A stretch of 64,000 nt of DNA from Lycocorax pyrrhopterus obiensis (Eukaryota > Chordata > Aves > Passeriformes > Paradisaeidae): positions 20,811,659 to 20,875,658 of the forward strand of contig JACSVZ010000008.1 in the NCBI GenBank assembly GCA_014706295.1. The letters are read 5' to 3'. The notes beneath the pieces were generated by a model. That model searched no databases, was not told the origin of the DNA, and saw only the letters and a program-made list of their open reading frames with translations. Made by a program: the position numbers and the translations under genes. Shown here in pieces: positions 15,301 to 25,863 of the stretch (the stretch's first letter is position 1; each line of letters begins with the position of its first letter).

Positions 15301-18300
15301 GTCAAGCTCTGCCTAGAGCACTTTGAAAAGCTGCTAACTAGCACCCATCAGAAGGCAAGAGAATACTCTTAGGAGTTGATATTTTCAACATCCAGAAAAC
15401 TTCCTCCCAGGCACCATTTCTTAGTACAGAAATAGCCCAAACACCTTGAAAACATCCCTAAATTAAATTTTAGACTTGACATGGGTGAAATTCAACCTAA
15501 ATTCTAACGGAGTCTGAGCTTTTCTTGTTGACCTGACAGTCCTCTGCTGTCGCTTCATCATTTGGTCAAATCCCAGCTTGGTCAGCTCTAAACACTCGCT
15601 CACATGAATGGTTAAGTAATCAAGTAAGCAGCTTCCAAATACACCATCAGCCAGTAAGAGAAAAAAACCAATTCAACAGAATTCAGAACAAAACCCAGAA
15701 GTGCAATGATAGACAAAGAATGGATTGTGATTTTACTTCTCCTAGGTGTGTAAATAGTTATGAAGGTGGGACTGTGGACAGTGAAGAAATCTTGTTTCCT
15801 ACACAGCAGCTGAAGGAACATCTGGAATGAAACAACAGCTCCACGACCACACTGGGTCACAGTATTCTATACTGCATATGGAAACCAACCAAATGCTAAA
15901 ATTAGTATAATTAATTCCATATGGATTGTATATTTCATGTATGATCTACAACTTTATGCTGTACAACTTTTACTTGTAAACTATTACATATGTATCTACA
16001 ACTAGCAGTGCACCCCAAAATGACATCAATTACATTACAAAACCTGTCAGAAAAAATTGGAAGTTGAAACAGCTGTCATGACAGACTAATACAAGATGTG
16101 TATCAGTAAGTTACAAAGTGAGCACTTCAGTGACAATTCAAATTCTACCTGCTGGAGCAGGCTGCCATTCTTATCTGACTTCCAACTTTCACTTCGGTCC
16201 ATTAGAAAAGTGTGTTTGAGAAACTGAAGAGCTCTATCTCATTTGGGCAGCAGTGCACATGCTACTTCTGCTTCCCCCCTTCCCATAACTGTATCAGCCC
16301 TCCCACAGAGCAGCACAGAAGGCAGTCCACTGTTCTGGTCTTCAAGTTAATCTCCACCAACAAGAGAAGAGTTACACTATTCTACCCCCCTTTTAAGTCT
16401 GAACTCCCATAAGCACAGTGGTTACAGAACATCTATTCTAATGCTTTGGGCATAGGCCTTTAAGTAGTAGTGAACACATACTTGCTCAGGTGAACTCCTG
16501 CTTTTCATGCAAGAGCAGCCATGAAGTAATAGCTTCTAAAGAAGCTAAAAGCTGAATTCTTTATAGCGGAAGTCGGTAGTAACACCAAAAAACATTTCTA
16601 AAAGGTATACAGTGCACATAAGAGATTTTTGATGCAGTATTCATTTTGAAATGCTACATAAGTAATGATGCCAGCCAGTGCAGCCACTTGTTCTCGTGAA
16701 GTCACAGCCCTACACTTCAAAAGCTGAAAGCAATAGATGAGGCCTGCTTAGTTCACAGGAGCTTTAGTCTCCCAGCCTTTCAACATTATTTATTTTAAAA
16801 TAAAAACTAGGTTCCTAATCTACATATTACCAGTCATACACAAATTCAAGTCAACAAAACCACTAAAAACTCTAGAAAACAGTATTAATCTTACACAGAG
16901 CAAACCAAGAATGGGTTCCAAGAGCAGCAAGTTATGCTCTCCTATATTTCTGTAAGGAACTGACTTAAGCATATCCTGAAGAGGTTGTCTTTAAGGGAGA
17001 GCTTAAAAGGATATACCAACTAAAATCAAACCGTTTATTCTCAATGCACCTTACCAGCTTCCTTATTTTGTTACATTTTAAAAGGAAATTAGTTCTCCTT
17101 CATACTGCAAAGGTACTCAAAATCAGGAGAAAGCCATTAACACCTTCGTGTTAGAATAATACATGAGGTGCCTTTGAACACATTAAAGAAATTGGGAAAA
17201 AGTTTTATTAGATACTGAAGGACGATCATAATTTTACTACCTACTGAAACTCTACCATCCTGAGTAATCTATGAGTTGTCATTCTCTCGGAAGTATTACT
17301 TCAGAAGGAAAAGTATCTCAAAAGATCGCTAGTGAGCCACTGCAGTTGTTCACTTGTATAATGAACTTTGTAGGAATGAAGCTGAAGCAAAACTTTTCAC
17401 TTCTTTTCTTCCTTCTCAGTTCCACTATCAAGAACACAGGGATTTTTTTATTAGTTATGGAAACATTATACTACTTCATCTATACTTCTAAGACTGGTGA
17501 CAGAAGCTACGGCCTACCAAATGAGTTTGCACATTCACAGAAGGAATATCAACCTTCCCACCCACCTCTCCCTACTTCTGAAGGATGGCATTCATTAGTC
17601 TCTTCAGCATAAAACTACCAAAGAGATGAACACGTACAATGTAAATATTCTGCAACATCTCCTGGTATGAGGTATCTACTGTTTTGCTTTATGCCTCTTT
17701 TCTAGAGTATCAGCACAGAAATGTTATATAGGAGGCGGTCTTCAATCCATGTAACAGCAGGATCTGGTCAAACAAGCACGTACACATAAAATGCAGAATT
17801 AAATATCAGACTTTTTAAAGTGCACAACTAGTTACACAATTACTTTTAAGATGACCTTACTAATAGCAAAGCTGCAAATTCTCAACCTAAACTGGAGGCA
17901 TTTCAAAGCATTCCCTATGTTTCTTTGGATCTCCCTGAACAGACTAGGGTTTTGAGAAAGATTTTCAATTGGCCAAAGAGCAGAAACTAAACCTTCCTGG
18001 GAAAACAACCACCTGATAATTTACTGTTTTGAGAATGTACAACTACACCAACCTTCACTTCCAAAAAAAGGTATTTTTAAAATAATGGTTCCAATATAGA
18101 ACTATGCCTAATGAAGTTATTGTTAATATTAATGCTTGGTATGCACTCCACAAGGACTGTGGGCTTTGGAGAAAGATTAATTTGAGTCAGCTTCTTCCTC
18201 ACTCCCCAAACTTGTATAGAAAAGAGGCACTCAACAATGAAATATTATGTCAGTCATCAAAAAAAAAAAGGTAACTGTAACTACATAGAGGAAAAGCAGA

Positions 18301-20220
18301 ATTAGTACAGAAGCTGGAGCAACTAAACTTTTACAAAAAGATAGTTATGTGGTTATATACACAAGTACACAAACAATTATTTGTAATATGTCTGAAAGGA
18401 AAGGACCTTTGAAGTTCAATGTTCTGAAGTAAAAGGTGAAGACAAGGTGTCTTTATTTACAAAAGTAGCACTGACACTGTATCAGCGCTCCTATGGTCCA
18501 GCAGCAGAAATGTCCATTTGTCAGGAGTTGCTATGTAACTTCAAAGGGACATAGATAGGCTTTGCTCTATTAAAAACAAGCACAAAGCCAAATTTACACA
18601 TTATCACTTCTTACTATTATAGAAACATTGGTGTTCACCAGCAATAGTCAAGATGTTACAGCACTCCAAAATGCGAAGCTGAAACAATTCTGTACCAACT
18701 AACCAGTATTACAGCACTTTTATTGAAGTTCTATACCTGGTATTCAATCGTGTAACGTTTGGATAATAAAACTATAATCTGAAGCAAAATATGACACTAT
18801 TATTAACACATCAACTTTTTTAGTGCTTCACTGACTCTTAAAATGAGCCATATCTAGTTTTCCTTTCAGTTCCCAAAAGGTGTTAACTAAATCTTTGTAC
18901 CGCTGCTTTCCACTAAAGCAACCTTGGTAACTGAAACGAAATCCAGCCTTTACAGCAGACACAGCCTCAGCATACAGCAGAAAAGCTCTATCTTGATATT
19001 CCTGTTAGCCCCCATATCACATGTACATTAGCAAAGTTGGTTAAGCAGACTGACCAGACCTAATGTAATTAGACGACTCCTCTATTTTACATGACGACTT
19101 ATTTCAATGCACATGGTAATCTTCTTACAGCAATCCTTACTACTTCCATATTCTTCTGGACAGATTTGGAGGATGAGAAAAAACCACAACAATCATACAA
19201 CAAATTGATTAAAAAAACAAGAGGAGAATAAAACAAAAGGATACCCTGTAGAAACTCCAAACCTTAAAATAAAACACCTGCTACTAGAAATCTTAAAAGG
19301 TGCATTGCTGCCATGAATTTTGATGAAGAGTGGATTGCCATTACAAATGTGCTACATAGAATTATAAACTATACTTTGCTACACAGAATTATAAACTTAC
19401 TCACACACAGCTTCTGAAACAGAATATACATTTGTGATAGCACTTTGGAAGTAGAGATACTACCAACACGTGACTTGGAGCTAATCTATCACAAGCTTAA
19501 TTTGGATTTATGGTTTCCTTTCAACTATCCTGTTAGGAAGCTTAACGCGCCCATTTCACACACACACCAAAAAAAAAAAAAAAAAAGAAAAAAGGCAGGA
19601 ATTTGTGCTCAGCATTTTTTATAAAACAGCTCTGTTAAGACACACCTCTGTATCTGTGAATGCTTTAAACGCTGGCACACCCCAGAGCACATGTGTGCAA
19701 GCAGATACTGCCCAACATTTTGAGGCAGAGCCAGAATACACTGATCACTTTTCTCCATGAAAGCCTGTTTTATTTTGGTTACTTTACAACTAAGGGCTCT
19801 GAAAGGCAAAACCGGTTTCTCGCCAGTTTTTGCGACTCAATATCATAATTTCCTATTCTCTAGCAGTTTAGCCACCCTGGGAAGGACTGGCCAACAAAAC
19901 GAAGGTGTCGAATTCAGAAGGAAGCCCGAGACGCCCCAGGCAGAGCCCCTGCGGCCCGAGGAAGGGAGGGGGCACGGGAGTTACCCCGGGCCAGGAAGCA
20001 AATCCAGGCACTGGAGCACGCAACCACCCCCAGACCCCAGCGGGGCGGCCCCGGGGAGGCCTTTGCAGACTCCCGAAGCAAAAGCAGATGAAAAGCAGAC
20101 ACCCCTCCTCCCTCCCCCCCCCCGCACCCAGGCCACACGGAGAGCCGGGAGTGCCGGGTCGCCGCTGCCGGTCCTCCTTCCCCCATTCCTCCCAGCTCCC
20201 ACCGACCTGGAGACGGCCAT
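288..20220 (-). CDS. BTAF1: BTAF1 (TAF172/Mot1 homologue), N-terminal 324 residues, 3' end off window
   Basis: BTAF1 is the vertebrate Mot1: a nuclear Snf2-family ATPase that binds TBP through N-terminal HEAT repeats and strips it from DNA. Nine exons with GT-AG junctions join in one frame (14, 124, 115, 147, 164, 137, 112, 69 and 90 nt; 972 nt). The encoded protein opens MAVSR then [20 protein letters not shown] and contains [55 protein letters not shown] and [20 protein letters not shown], all of which I recognise from human BTAF1. Residues 1-90 are HEAT-like; the middle is acidic and basic linker with KR-rich, NLS-like stretches. The human protein is about 1,850 residues, so about 82% of the gene, including the ATPase, lies beyond position 1. 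The start was chosen because it matches the conserved MAVSR N-terminus and has G at -3 and +4. Confidence 0.97.
2774..2842 (-). CDS. BTAF1: BTAF1 coding exon 8
   Basis: 69 nt, phase 0 at both ends, acceptor ...GATTTAG and donor GAG|GTAAGA. It encodes [20 protein letters not shown] then SWE, re-entering the HEAT-repeat region. Confidence 0.96.
4124..4235 (-). CDS. BTAF1: BTAF1 coding exon 7
   Basis: 112 nt, acceptor ...TTCTCAG and donor GAG|GTATGA. It encodes (S)[19 protein letters not shown] and ends with a less conserved acidic segment, ENVQEE. Confidence 0.96.
4886..5022 (-). CDS. BTAF1: BTAF1 coding exon 6
   Basis: 137 nt from acceptor TTTCAG to donor AGAG|GTATAA. It encodes [20 protein letters not shown] and the basic stretch [18 protein letters not shown], a plausible nuclear-localisation or nucleic-acid contact segment. 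Confidence 0.96.
5314..5477 (-). CDS. BTAF1: BTAF1 coding exon 5
   Basis: 164 nt. It encodes [20 protein letters not shown], then [18 protein letters not shown], ending VNKQP. Two donors overlap at the 3' end (CCT|GTAGGT and four bases further on); only the first keeps frame with exon 6. Confidence 0.96.
7246..7392 (-). CDS. BTAF1: BTAF1 coding exon 4
   Basis: 147 nt, acceptor ...ATCTAG and donor TCAG|GTATTT. The acidic, serine-rich start is followed by [20 protein letters not shown] and EFEVQDDKS, matching human BTAF1 closely. Confidence 0.96.
8085..8157 (+). repeat. CR1 LINE 3' end fragment
   Basis: It contains GTTGGAGCTAGATGATCTTT followed by AAGGTTCCTTCCAATT and ends with the CR1 signature CTATGATTCTAT. 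This is the typical 3' terminus of avian CR1, here in plus orientation. Confidence 0.85.
8385..9345 (+). repeat. Old, degenerate CR1-like LINE 3' portion
   Basis: It opens with a reverse-transcriptase-region remnant (GGAGTCCTTTGGGGATCAGT, then TTGGCACCAAT) and continues with a decayed GAAAGACTGAAGAGACTGCA block. It ends with a segment resembling older CR1 3' sequence (TTTCTGGAACCTGTGCCACA, then CCAATGGGTTTGGACAAA). Frames are broken throughout. The family assignment is from memory and the ends are approximate. Confidence 0.6.
9548..9670 (-). repeat. CR1 LINE fragment
   Basis: Begins CACAGAATCACAGAATAGTC, then TGAGTTGGAAGGGACCCA, the reverse complement of a CR1 3' end. It continues into a decayed segment (GGGACTGAACCCATGATGTT). 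Confidence 0.85.
9806..9920 (-). CDS. BTAF1: BTAF1 coding exon 3
   Basis: 115 nt, acceptor ...TTAAAG and donor CAAG|GTGCTC. It encodes [20 protein letters not shown] and continues through [12 protein letters not shown], a HEAT repeat nearly identical to the human protein as I remember it. It ends one base into a Glu codon. Confidence 0.96.
10978..11101 (-). CDS. BTAF1: BTAF1 coding exon 2
   Basis: 124 nt from acceptor ...TTTAG to donor AAA|GTAAGC. It encodes residues 5-46, beginning (R)[14 protein letters not shown] and ending [11 protein letters not shown], the first HEAT-type helices. The phase is consistent with both neighbouring exons. Confidence 0.96.
11102..20206. other. BTAF1 intron 1 (9.1 kb)
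   Basis: The long first intron separates the 14-nt first coding exon from exon 2. It holds a poly(A) tract at about 19,569-19,593 and otherwise AT-rich sequence with no gene I can support. The short ORFs near 14.9-15.2 kb resemble nothing I recognise. From about 19.9 kb it enters the CpG island. Confidence 0.75.
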
Positions 20221-20548
20221 GGCCGCCCGGAGCCGAGCCTGGCTGACGGCGGGCGGCGGGACGGGGGGGCCGGGGTGCTGCCCGGGTGGAGGGCGCTGGG
20301 CCTCGCTCGGGCCTGGGGCGCCGCACCCGGCCTCGGCCCTGCCGGCGATCCGCGGGCAGCGGCTGAGCGCGGCAGAGGCCGGCGGCGGTCGGAGTGTCAC
20401 TCCCCCAGGCGAGGCGGCGGCGGCGTGGGCGGGAGCGGCAAAGGACCCTCGGAGCGCGGGTTAAAGCCTCGATTCCCCCATCGCCGGGGCGAAGCCCAAT
20501 GCCTGGTTTTATATGAGCAGCCATCTTGTATTTATTCCCTTCCTCCAT
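19868..20548 (-). other. Upstream ORF overlapping the BTAF1 start
   Basis: Upstream of the BTAF1 ATG, minus-strand ATGs at 20,548 and 20,524 open a frame that runs past the BTAF1 start in a different frame and, unspliced, ends at 19,868. The second ATG sits inside the YY1-like motif. If transcription starts upstream of them, the mRNA carries an overlapping uORF that could lower BTAF1 translation. Its Arg/Pro/Gly-rich composition reflects CpG-island sequence, so I do not regard it as a protein gene. Confidence 0.35.
20207..20220 (-). CDS. BTAF1: BTAF1 coding exon 1 (14 nt of coding sequence)
   Basis: ATG GCC GTC TCC AG, followed by the donor GTCGGT. It encodes MAVS plus two bases of an Arg codon that is completed by the first G of exon 2. 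The 5' UTR lies upstream, to about 20.5 kb, inside the CpG island. Confidence 0.93.
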
Positions 20549-20660
20549 GAGAGCCGCTTCCTGATTGGCAACAGCGCCCGGCCACAGCCAATGGCGGGAG
20601 CGCTTCTAAGAGCAAGGAGGGCGGGAGCGCGCAGCGCCCGCACTGAGCAGGATCGGCCAT
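20460..20660. promoter_or_regulatory. BTAF1 CpG-island promoter, probably bidirectional
   Basis: The core of a CpG island of about 1.4 kb (19.9-21.3 kb). Two CCAAT boxes lie 20 bp apart in opposite orientations (ATTGG at 20,564-20,568 and CCAAT at 20,588-20,592). A YY1-like motif (CAAGATGGCTGC on the minus strand, 20,517-20,528) is placed as expected just downstream of a minus-strand start. A good-context plus-strand ATG at 20,659 followed by a donor suggests divergent transcription. Transcription start sites are inferred, not seen. Confidence 0.75.
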
Positions 20661-20730
20661 GGAGCCCGCCGGGCCGGCTGGGGGGGCGCTGGCCTCCGCC
20701 GGGGCGTTCCATCTGCACGGCGATGGAGGG
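20659..20730 (+). CDS. Candidate first exon of a transcript diverging from BTAF1
   Basis: A plus-strand ATG in strong context (CGGCCATGG) opens 24 codons, MEPAGPAGGALASAGAFHLH then GDGG, ending exactly at a donor, GGG|GTGAGC. A possible next exon is the 22-nt segment 23,219-23,240 (acceptor GGGCTGCAG, donor CTCAG|GTACGT), which would add IHSDSSS in phase. I could not follow the frame further or recognise the product. It may be a divergent noncoding RNA with a chance ORF. In human the divergent neighbour of BTAF1 is FGFBP3, and I see no FGFBP3-like sequence here. Confidence 0.3.
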
Positions 20731-23700
20731 GTGAGCTCAAAGGAGAGCACCCCAGTCCCTCACCCCGAGGGAGAAGAGGGGCACCAGAACTCGGAGTAAA
20801 TGCCTTTCCTTCCCTGTCCGCTGTGTGGTGGCACTTCTTTCCCGCCAACGCGGCGGGAGAGGGCGGTTTGTACTCGCCGAACCAACGCCGCACCCCCCTC
20901 TTGCCGAGGTCCGCCGCCCATCGTCCATGCCCGGTGCTGCGGCGCGAAGACGCTGCCCGCGGGACTACAACTCCCGGCGTACCCCGCGCGCCGCCGGGCT
21001 GGGTCGGGCGGCCGTGCCGTCCTTGCGGGCGGGCGCAGCCCTGGAGCCCCCACCGCGAGGAGTGGTTGTAACACACAGGGGTGGTACCGCAGAGGGGTTA
21101 TAGCACACGAGGGTGGTAACACTCAAGGGTTTGTTAACCATCGCCAGCCACCCCGGTCAGCGAGGTGGTCGCTGGTCCGGCCCGGTCGCGGCGCCTCCGT
21201 GAGGGGCCACATTCTTTCCCGCTCTCTGCCGTCGCCCCGGCTGGCATAGCGGCCCGTCCTCCCAGCCCGGCGGGCCCCGGGCGGTGCTGAAAGACCCCTG
21301 GGATCCAGCCCGGCAGTGCCCGTTGTTCCGGGCAAGCACACCAGGCTGCCGAGTGCGCGCTATCAGCTTCCATCAGGTCCAGATTAAGAAGTTAGCCTTC
21401 GACTAATCATTTAAATTAATGGCCCCAGACTGGTACATAAAAGCTGACGTACATAACCTTCCATGTGATAAGTTGGAAACAAAAGAATAGGTTTTTCTTT
21501 CCTGTGGTGGCATAAACTTGGATAAACACATGAATTTGCATAATGCTGTATGATAAAAGTTTTCCTCTGAAGCTCATTGTGGTGTGTGTTTCATACCCAA
21601 CCCTTCTAAAGGGATTTCTGCTTGCCCCAGCCTTTCTGGTTGGTCTCCCTTTCCCTGGAGAGTTAACTCTTCGTGTATGGGCTCACACGTTCCTTCCCCA
21701 AGAGCACATATTCCAAACAAACATTCTAGTGCTGTCTGCATTATCACTGTCTTTTGACAGTTCTATAAACAAGATATAATGCTTCAATCTATCCTGTCCA
21801 TGTAGGTCTAGCCTATACTTCAGTCTTCCATAAAGTTTGCCTGGGGTGCTGCTTTCCTGCCTGTCTCTTCTCCTGTCCTTTGGTGGGAGCTCTGTGGCAA
21901 CTGGAAACTGGCGTTAAAGTGGCCCCAGCACTGGCCATGTGAGTCAGCCTGAGGCCTCTGAGCACAGAGTGGGGCCAGAGCAAACCACAGACCTGTTTTT
22001 CAGTGGTAGACAGAGGATTTGTCACAGTGCTACAGCCAACAACCCAGGTAATGCCTTTTGCCTATCATGACTGGTGCAGTAATTACATTTAAATAGCTCA
22101 ATATACCTTCTGTAGCTGAATACACAGAAAAAGTACAGTGCATTTAGTTGGAGGCCAAGAGCCTCTTACCAAAGTACTCCAAAAACTCTGCACCCCTTTC
22201 CTTCTGCCATCCCACGCCCTCGTGTTGCAGGTGCACCTGCCTGGGTCCCTGACCATGATCCCAGGCACATGCCTGCTTCTGTCCCATGTGTGTACATGTT
22301 TGCTCTTAGCTGTGTGATGGGGAAGAACAGCAGGGAATTGGGGTAGGGAGCAGCAAGCAGCAGACTGAGGGTGGAGATATTTTTCTTGTATGTTTGATGC
22401 TGTTGACATGGATGTATAGCAAACATCCCTGATAGTATTTCCGTGTTTGTTTAGCCAGGAATCAGCAGCCATCCTGTCCTGCTGTGATCTTCAGGCGATA
22501 TTTCCAATTCCAACATCCTATTTCCTCTTAGGTTCCTTAGAAACAGTTAGTGCATTTTTTTAATAGCAGTCAAGGCAGAGGGCCCATCAAACATGCAATA
22601 AAATTTGTTTTGAACAGCTCCTACCTGATAAAAATAAGTACAGGGAAGATATTGGTGGTGGGTCGTATGCACTGAGTACTTGCTGAAATCATGATGACTG
22701 CACTTCCAGGAAAACAATCTCCAAAAGACAGAAAGAATGATCTGTTATAGTAGGCATTCTGGACTAAAACACAATTCATTCAAGTTTCACACCACATATT
22801 TTTGTATTTTGATGTGACATTTATGTAAAACACATCCCTACTTAACTATTCACTTGCATCTTCTGCTGAATCCTTTCCCTACACCCTATGAAAACCAATT
22901 GTTCTTTGTCCATGCATCTGCTCAGCTGCTCTGTAAGTCACATCAATGTTTTTTGCATGGTTTCTTTTGACCCATTTTTCAAGGAGTAGCTATACATTTT
23001 CTTCCTTTTTCTTCTTCCATTAAAAGAATCCCCCTGAAAATCTGTTATGTGCCAGTATACTCTCTCCAACCTGCTCCTAAATTAGATAATACTCGGTAAT
23101 TTCACACCTTTGGTATGTTTTAATCAGTACATCCTCCATTCACCTCAACTGTTTTTATTTAGCTTTCTTCCTCCTCCCAACTGTGTTCACCTGTGAACTC
23201 TTATTGCTTGGGCTGCAGATTCACAGCGACAGCAGCTCAGGTACGTGCCCTGTTGGCTGCCAGAGCCCAGGCAAAAAGTGGTGTAGCCTCCAAGTGCTCC
23301 AGCTGTGCAAATAGCAGATGACAGAGGCACAGTTTTTCAGGTGGAATCCCTCCTGATTAGACCTGACATAACATAACCTTATACATGTTCTGGACTTTTA
23401 GAAGACTAACTTCCAGTTAGTTTTTTGTGTCCTGGAGGTTTGTAGGTTTGTATTACTCAGGATCACACCAGCCTCTCTGTAGTGGTAGGTGTAACATTTG
23501 ATGCCTTCTAGTCTGATAAAAAAAGATTATTTTCATAGTATTTTGCACGTATTTTAGTGTCTATGTTATTTGATTTCTAAATTCCCTTGGAAATCTTGTC
23601 TGAAGACAAGCTAGTCTTAGAAGCTTGCCCCTGCTTAGCAGTTTGCTCAAATAGCTTCTCTGCTGGTGTCTTAATCACTATTGTTATTTTGATAATCTGG

Positions 23701-25260
23701 GGAAAAATTTCTCTGAGATACATTTATGCATTATGAACTTACGCAGGTGAACTGTGCAGGTTCTTTGCAACATGTATTTCTTAATAATGCATTCTGTTCT
23801 GAGGTCTGCAAACTAACTAGATACCTTGTAGACTATTTCTAACATTTTGACTTTAAAATTCTTGTTTATTTTTATATATTTAACTGTTTCTTCTTCAACT
23901 ATTATTTAATCTGACTTGTTTTTATTTGACATTTTATCTCTGTAGCTTAGGCCCCTCTTTAAGTGTTGTTAAAATCAGACTTCTGATTGCTGAGGGTTTT
24001 TTTTTCCTTGAGTAATCTCGTTTCTTGCTAACTAATACTTTCTATTGCTATTCTGCTTAATTTTTATTTAAAGGTGTATTTATATTTTATCATCTAAGCT
24101 TCACTAGTTTCCATGCCAACTCTCATGGCTTTTAATTGTTTCATTTTTACTCCAAGGAGGTTTTTTTAGTAGCTGCACGACCTTCTCAAAAGCCTCTTAA
24201 AAAAAGTCAACTTGTACATGGCCTTCCTTTTAAGTTCTTCACAATAGGGGCTGGAGGCTGGATGCTGACTGATAGCTCTTGTAGTTTAAAAACACCTCAG
24301 AGATACCAGGGAAATGCTGGATTCTGAGAGACAAATCAGGGCAAAGCACTGCAACCCACAACACGCAGCAGCAACATTTCTGAAAAAAGTTTGATGGGCT
24401 CCAATTTCTCAACATCAAACAGGTTGCAATAACCATTAGGTAGTGAAAATCACCAACATCTAAAATATTCCTAATGTCACTAGAGCTGTGTAATTATCTC
24501 ATTACAGTTCATTACCTCTGATCATATTTAACATTGCCAATTTGGGACAGTTTTCCTGAATGAGAGGCTCCTGATATGACAGAGAGAGAAAACTTGTAAT
24601 TATCTTTTTGTGATTTTCTACTCCCAGGGATTTCATCTCATGAGATGGCATGGAATTGTTCAGAAGTGTTTCTTCTTGCCTATTTCCATTTTAAACATAT
24701 ATTCTGTGCAACCTTGTACAAGGTTGTACAACCACCTTGTTTTTGTTTTGTCTCTAATTTCTTCAGCATTTAGTTCCATAATCTTGAACTTCCCATTTTC
24801 TAACTCAGCTCTACTTTCCACCCTGTCTTATAACACACAAAGACATAAATTACTGATATTCTTTGGAAACCTTTTATGTATAAAAACTAAGTTTCTTAGT
24901 TTGGTCTAGCAGTTATCCATGCTATCCTAAGTTAAAAAAATATTTTATAGTTTGGGTAGTTTATTGTTCCTGTGGCATGTTTTTTAGGAAATGGTATTAT
25001 CTATCCATTTGATACAGTTGGTCTTTTTTTCAAACTGTTATGTTTACATTTAAAGCCTCCCTCTTTTGACCTCTCTGTGCATGGAACTACACCACTTTCT
25101 ATGTCAAGACAGTAACTAAAGTAAATTTACATTCAGTAAATAAACTTAATACTGAAGTATTAAGGGATTAACAGTAGCAACTTCCATGGACAATTGCATC
25201 TTTATACCTGCTCTCTCAGTGACATGTAGGAGAGCAGACATCTCCATTTATATGCAGAAA

Positions 25261-25289
25261 TGTGTGTGTATATATATATATATATATAT
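25261..25289. repeat. (TG)n(TA)n microsatellite
   Basis: Four TG units run directly into about ten TA units, an ordinary dinucleotide microsatellite. Confidence 0.95.
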
Positions 25290-25763
25290 GTTTATAATGT
25301 ACATACTCCTACATTTATACATAGATATACATACATATAAAAATGAATTTAGTATTTGATATCCAGAAAGAAAACTGAAGGGGAGAAAAGCTCATGTCAA
25401 TGGGCTTGTTTGGATCAAGGTAACAGACACAAAGGAGCCACTTAGAGACAAAGAGAAATGGAAATAATGAGGTCAAACTCTTCCTGTAAATCTTCAGGTC
25501 TTTATACATAGGCCTGTGGAAAAATGCAGCATGAAAATAACATGAGAGAATCAACTAGAGACCTTTTATTAAGTTATTCTATTATCTAAAGTTGTGTGAT
25601 TTTAAGGGCTTTTTTCTTTATTTAACTTCAGTAGTCTGGTTATTCTTTATTTTTTCATGAGTTAATGCAAGAGGGACATTAGTCTGTGCAGTTAAAAAAA
25701 AAAAAAGTGCATATAATTCCAGTGTGCACAAACTGAATACAAAGAGCATAAATAGAAAAGCAC

Positions 25764-25863
25764 CTCTGTCATCAGGGGCATAAGGATTCAGAAGCACACT
25801 ATAATGCTGAATAAACAAGGCCAGAGGTTTCACATCTAGTCCAGCTCTTTCCAAAAGCTGTTG
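25764..25863 (-). CDS. Isolated exon-like ORF, unassigned
   Basis: A strong pyrimidine tract and acceptor (TTTTTTATCTTTCAAAAG) precede 100 open nucleotides encoding QQLLERAGLDVKPLALFIQH then YSVLLNPYAPDDR, ending at a weak donor (AGAG|GTGCTT). The amino-acid composition is protein-like rather than AT-biased junk. I found no partner exon that keeps the frame: the nearest candidate downstream (acceptor TTCCACAG near 25,515) gives an early stop. It could be an exon of an unannotated gene, a relic of a dead one, or chance. Confidence 0.25.

Noticed and set aside
19757..20464. Long overlapping ORFs on both strands in the BTAF1 CpG island
   Set aside because: GC-rich DNA has few stop codons, so long Pro/Arg/Gly/Ala frames arise by chance. 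Only the short BTAF1 exon has family support.
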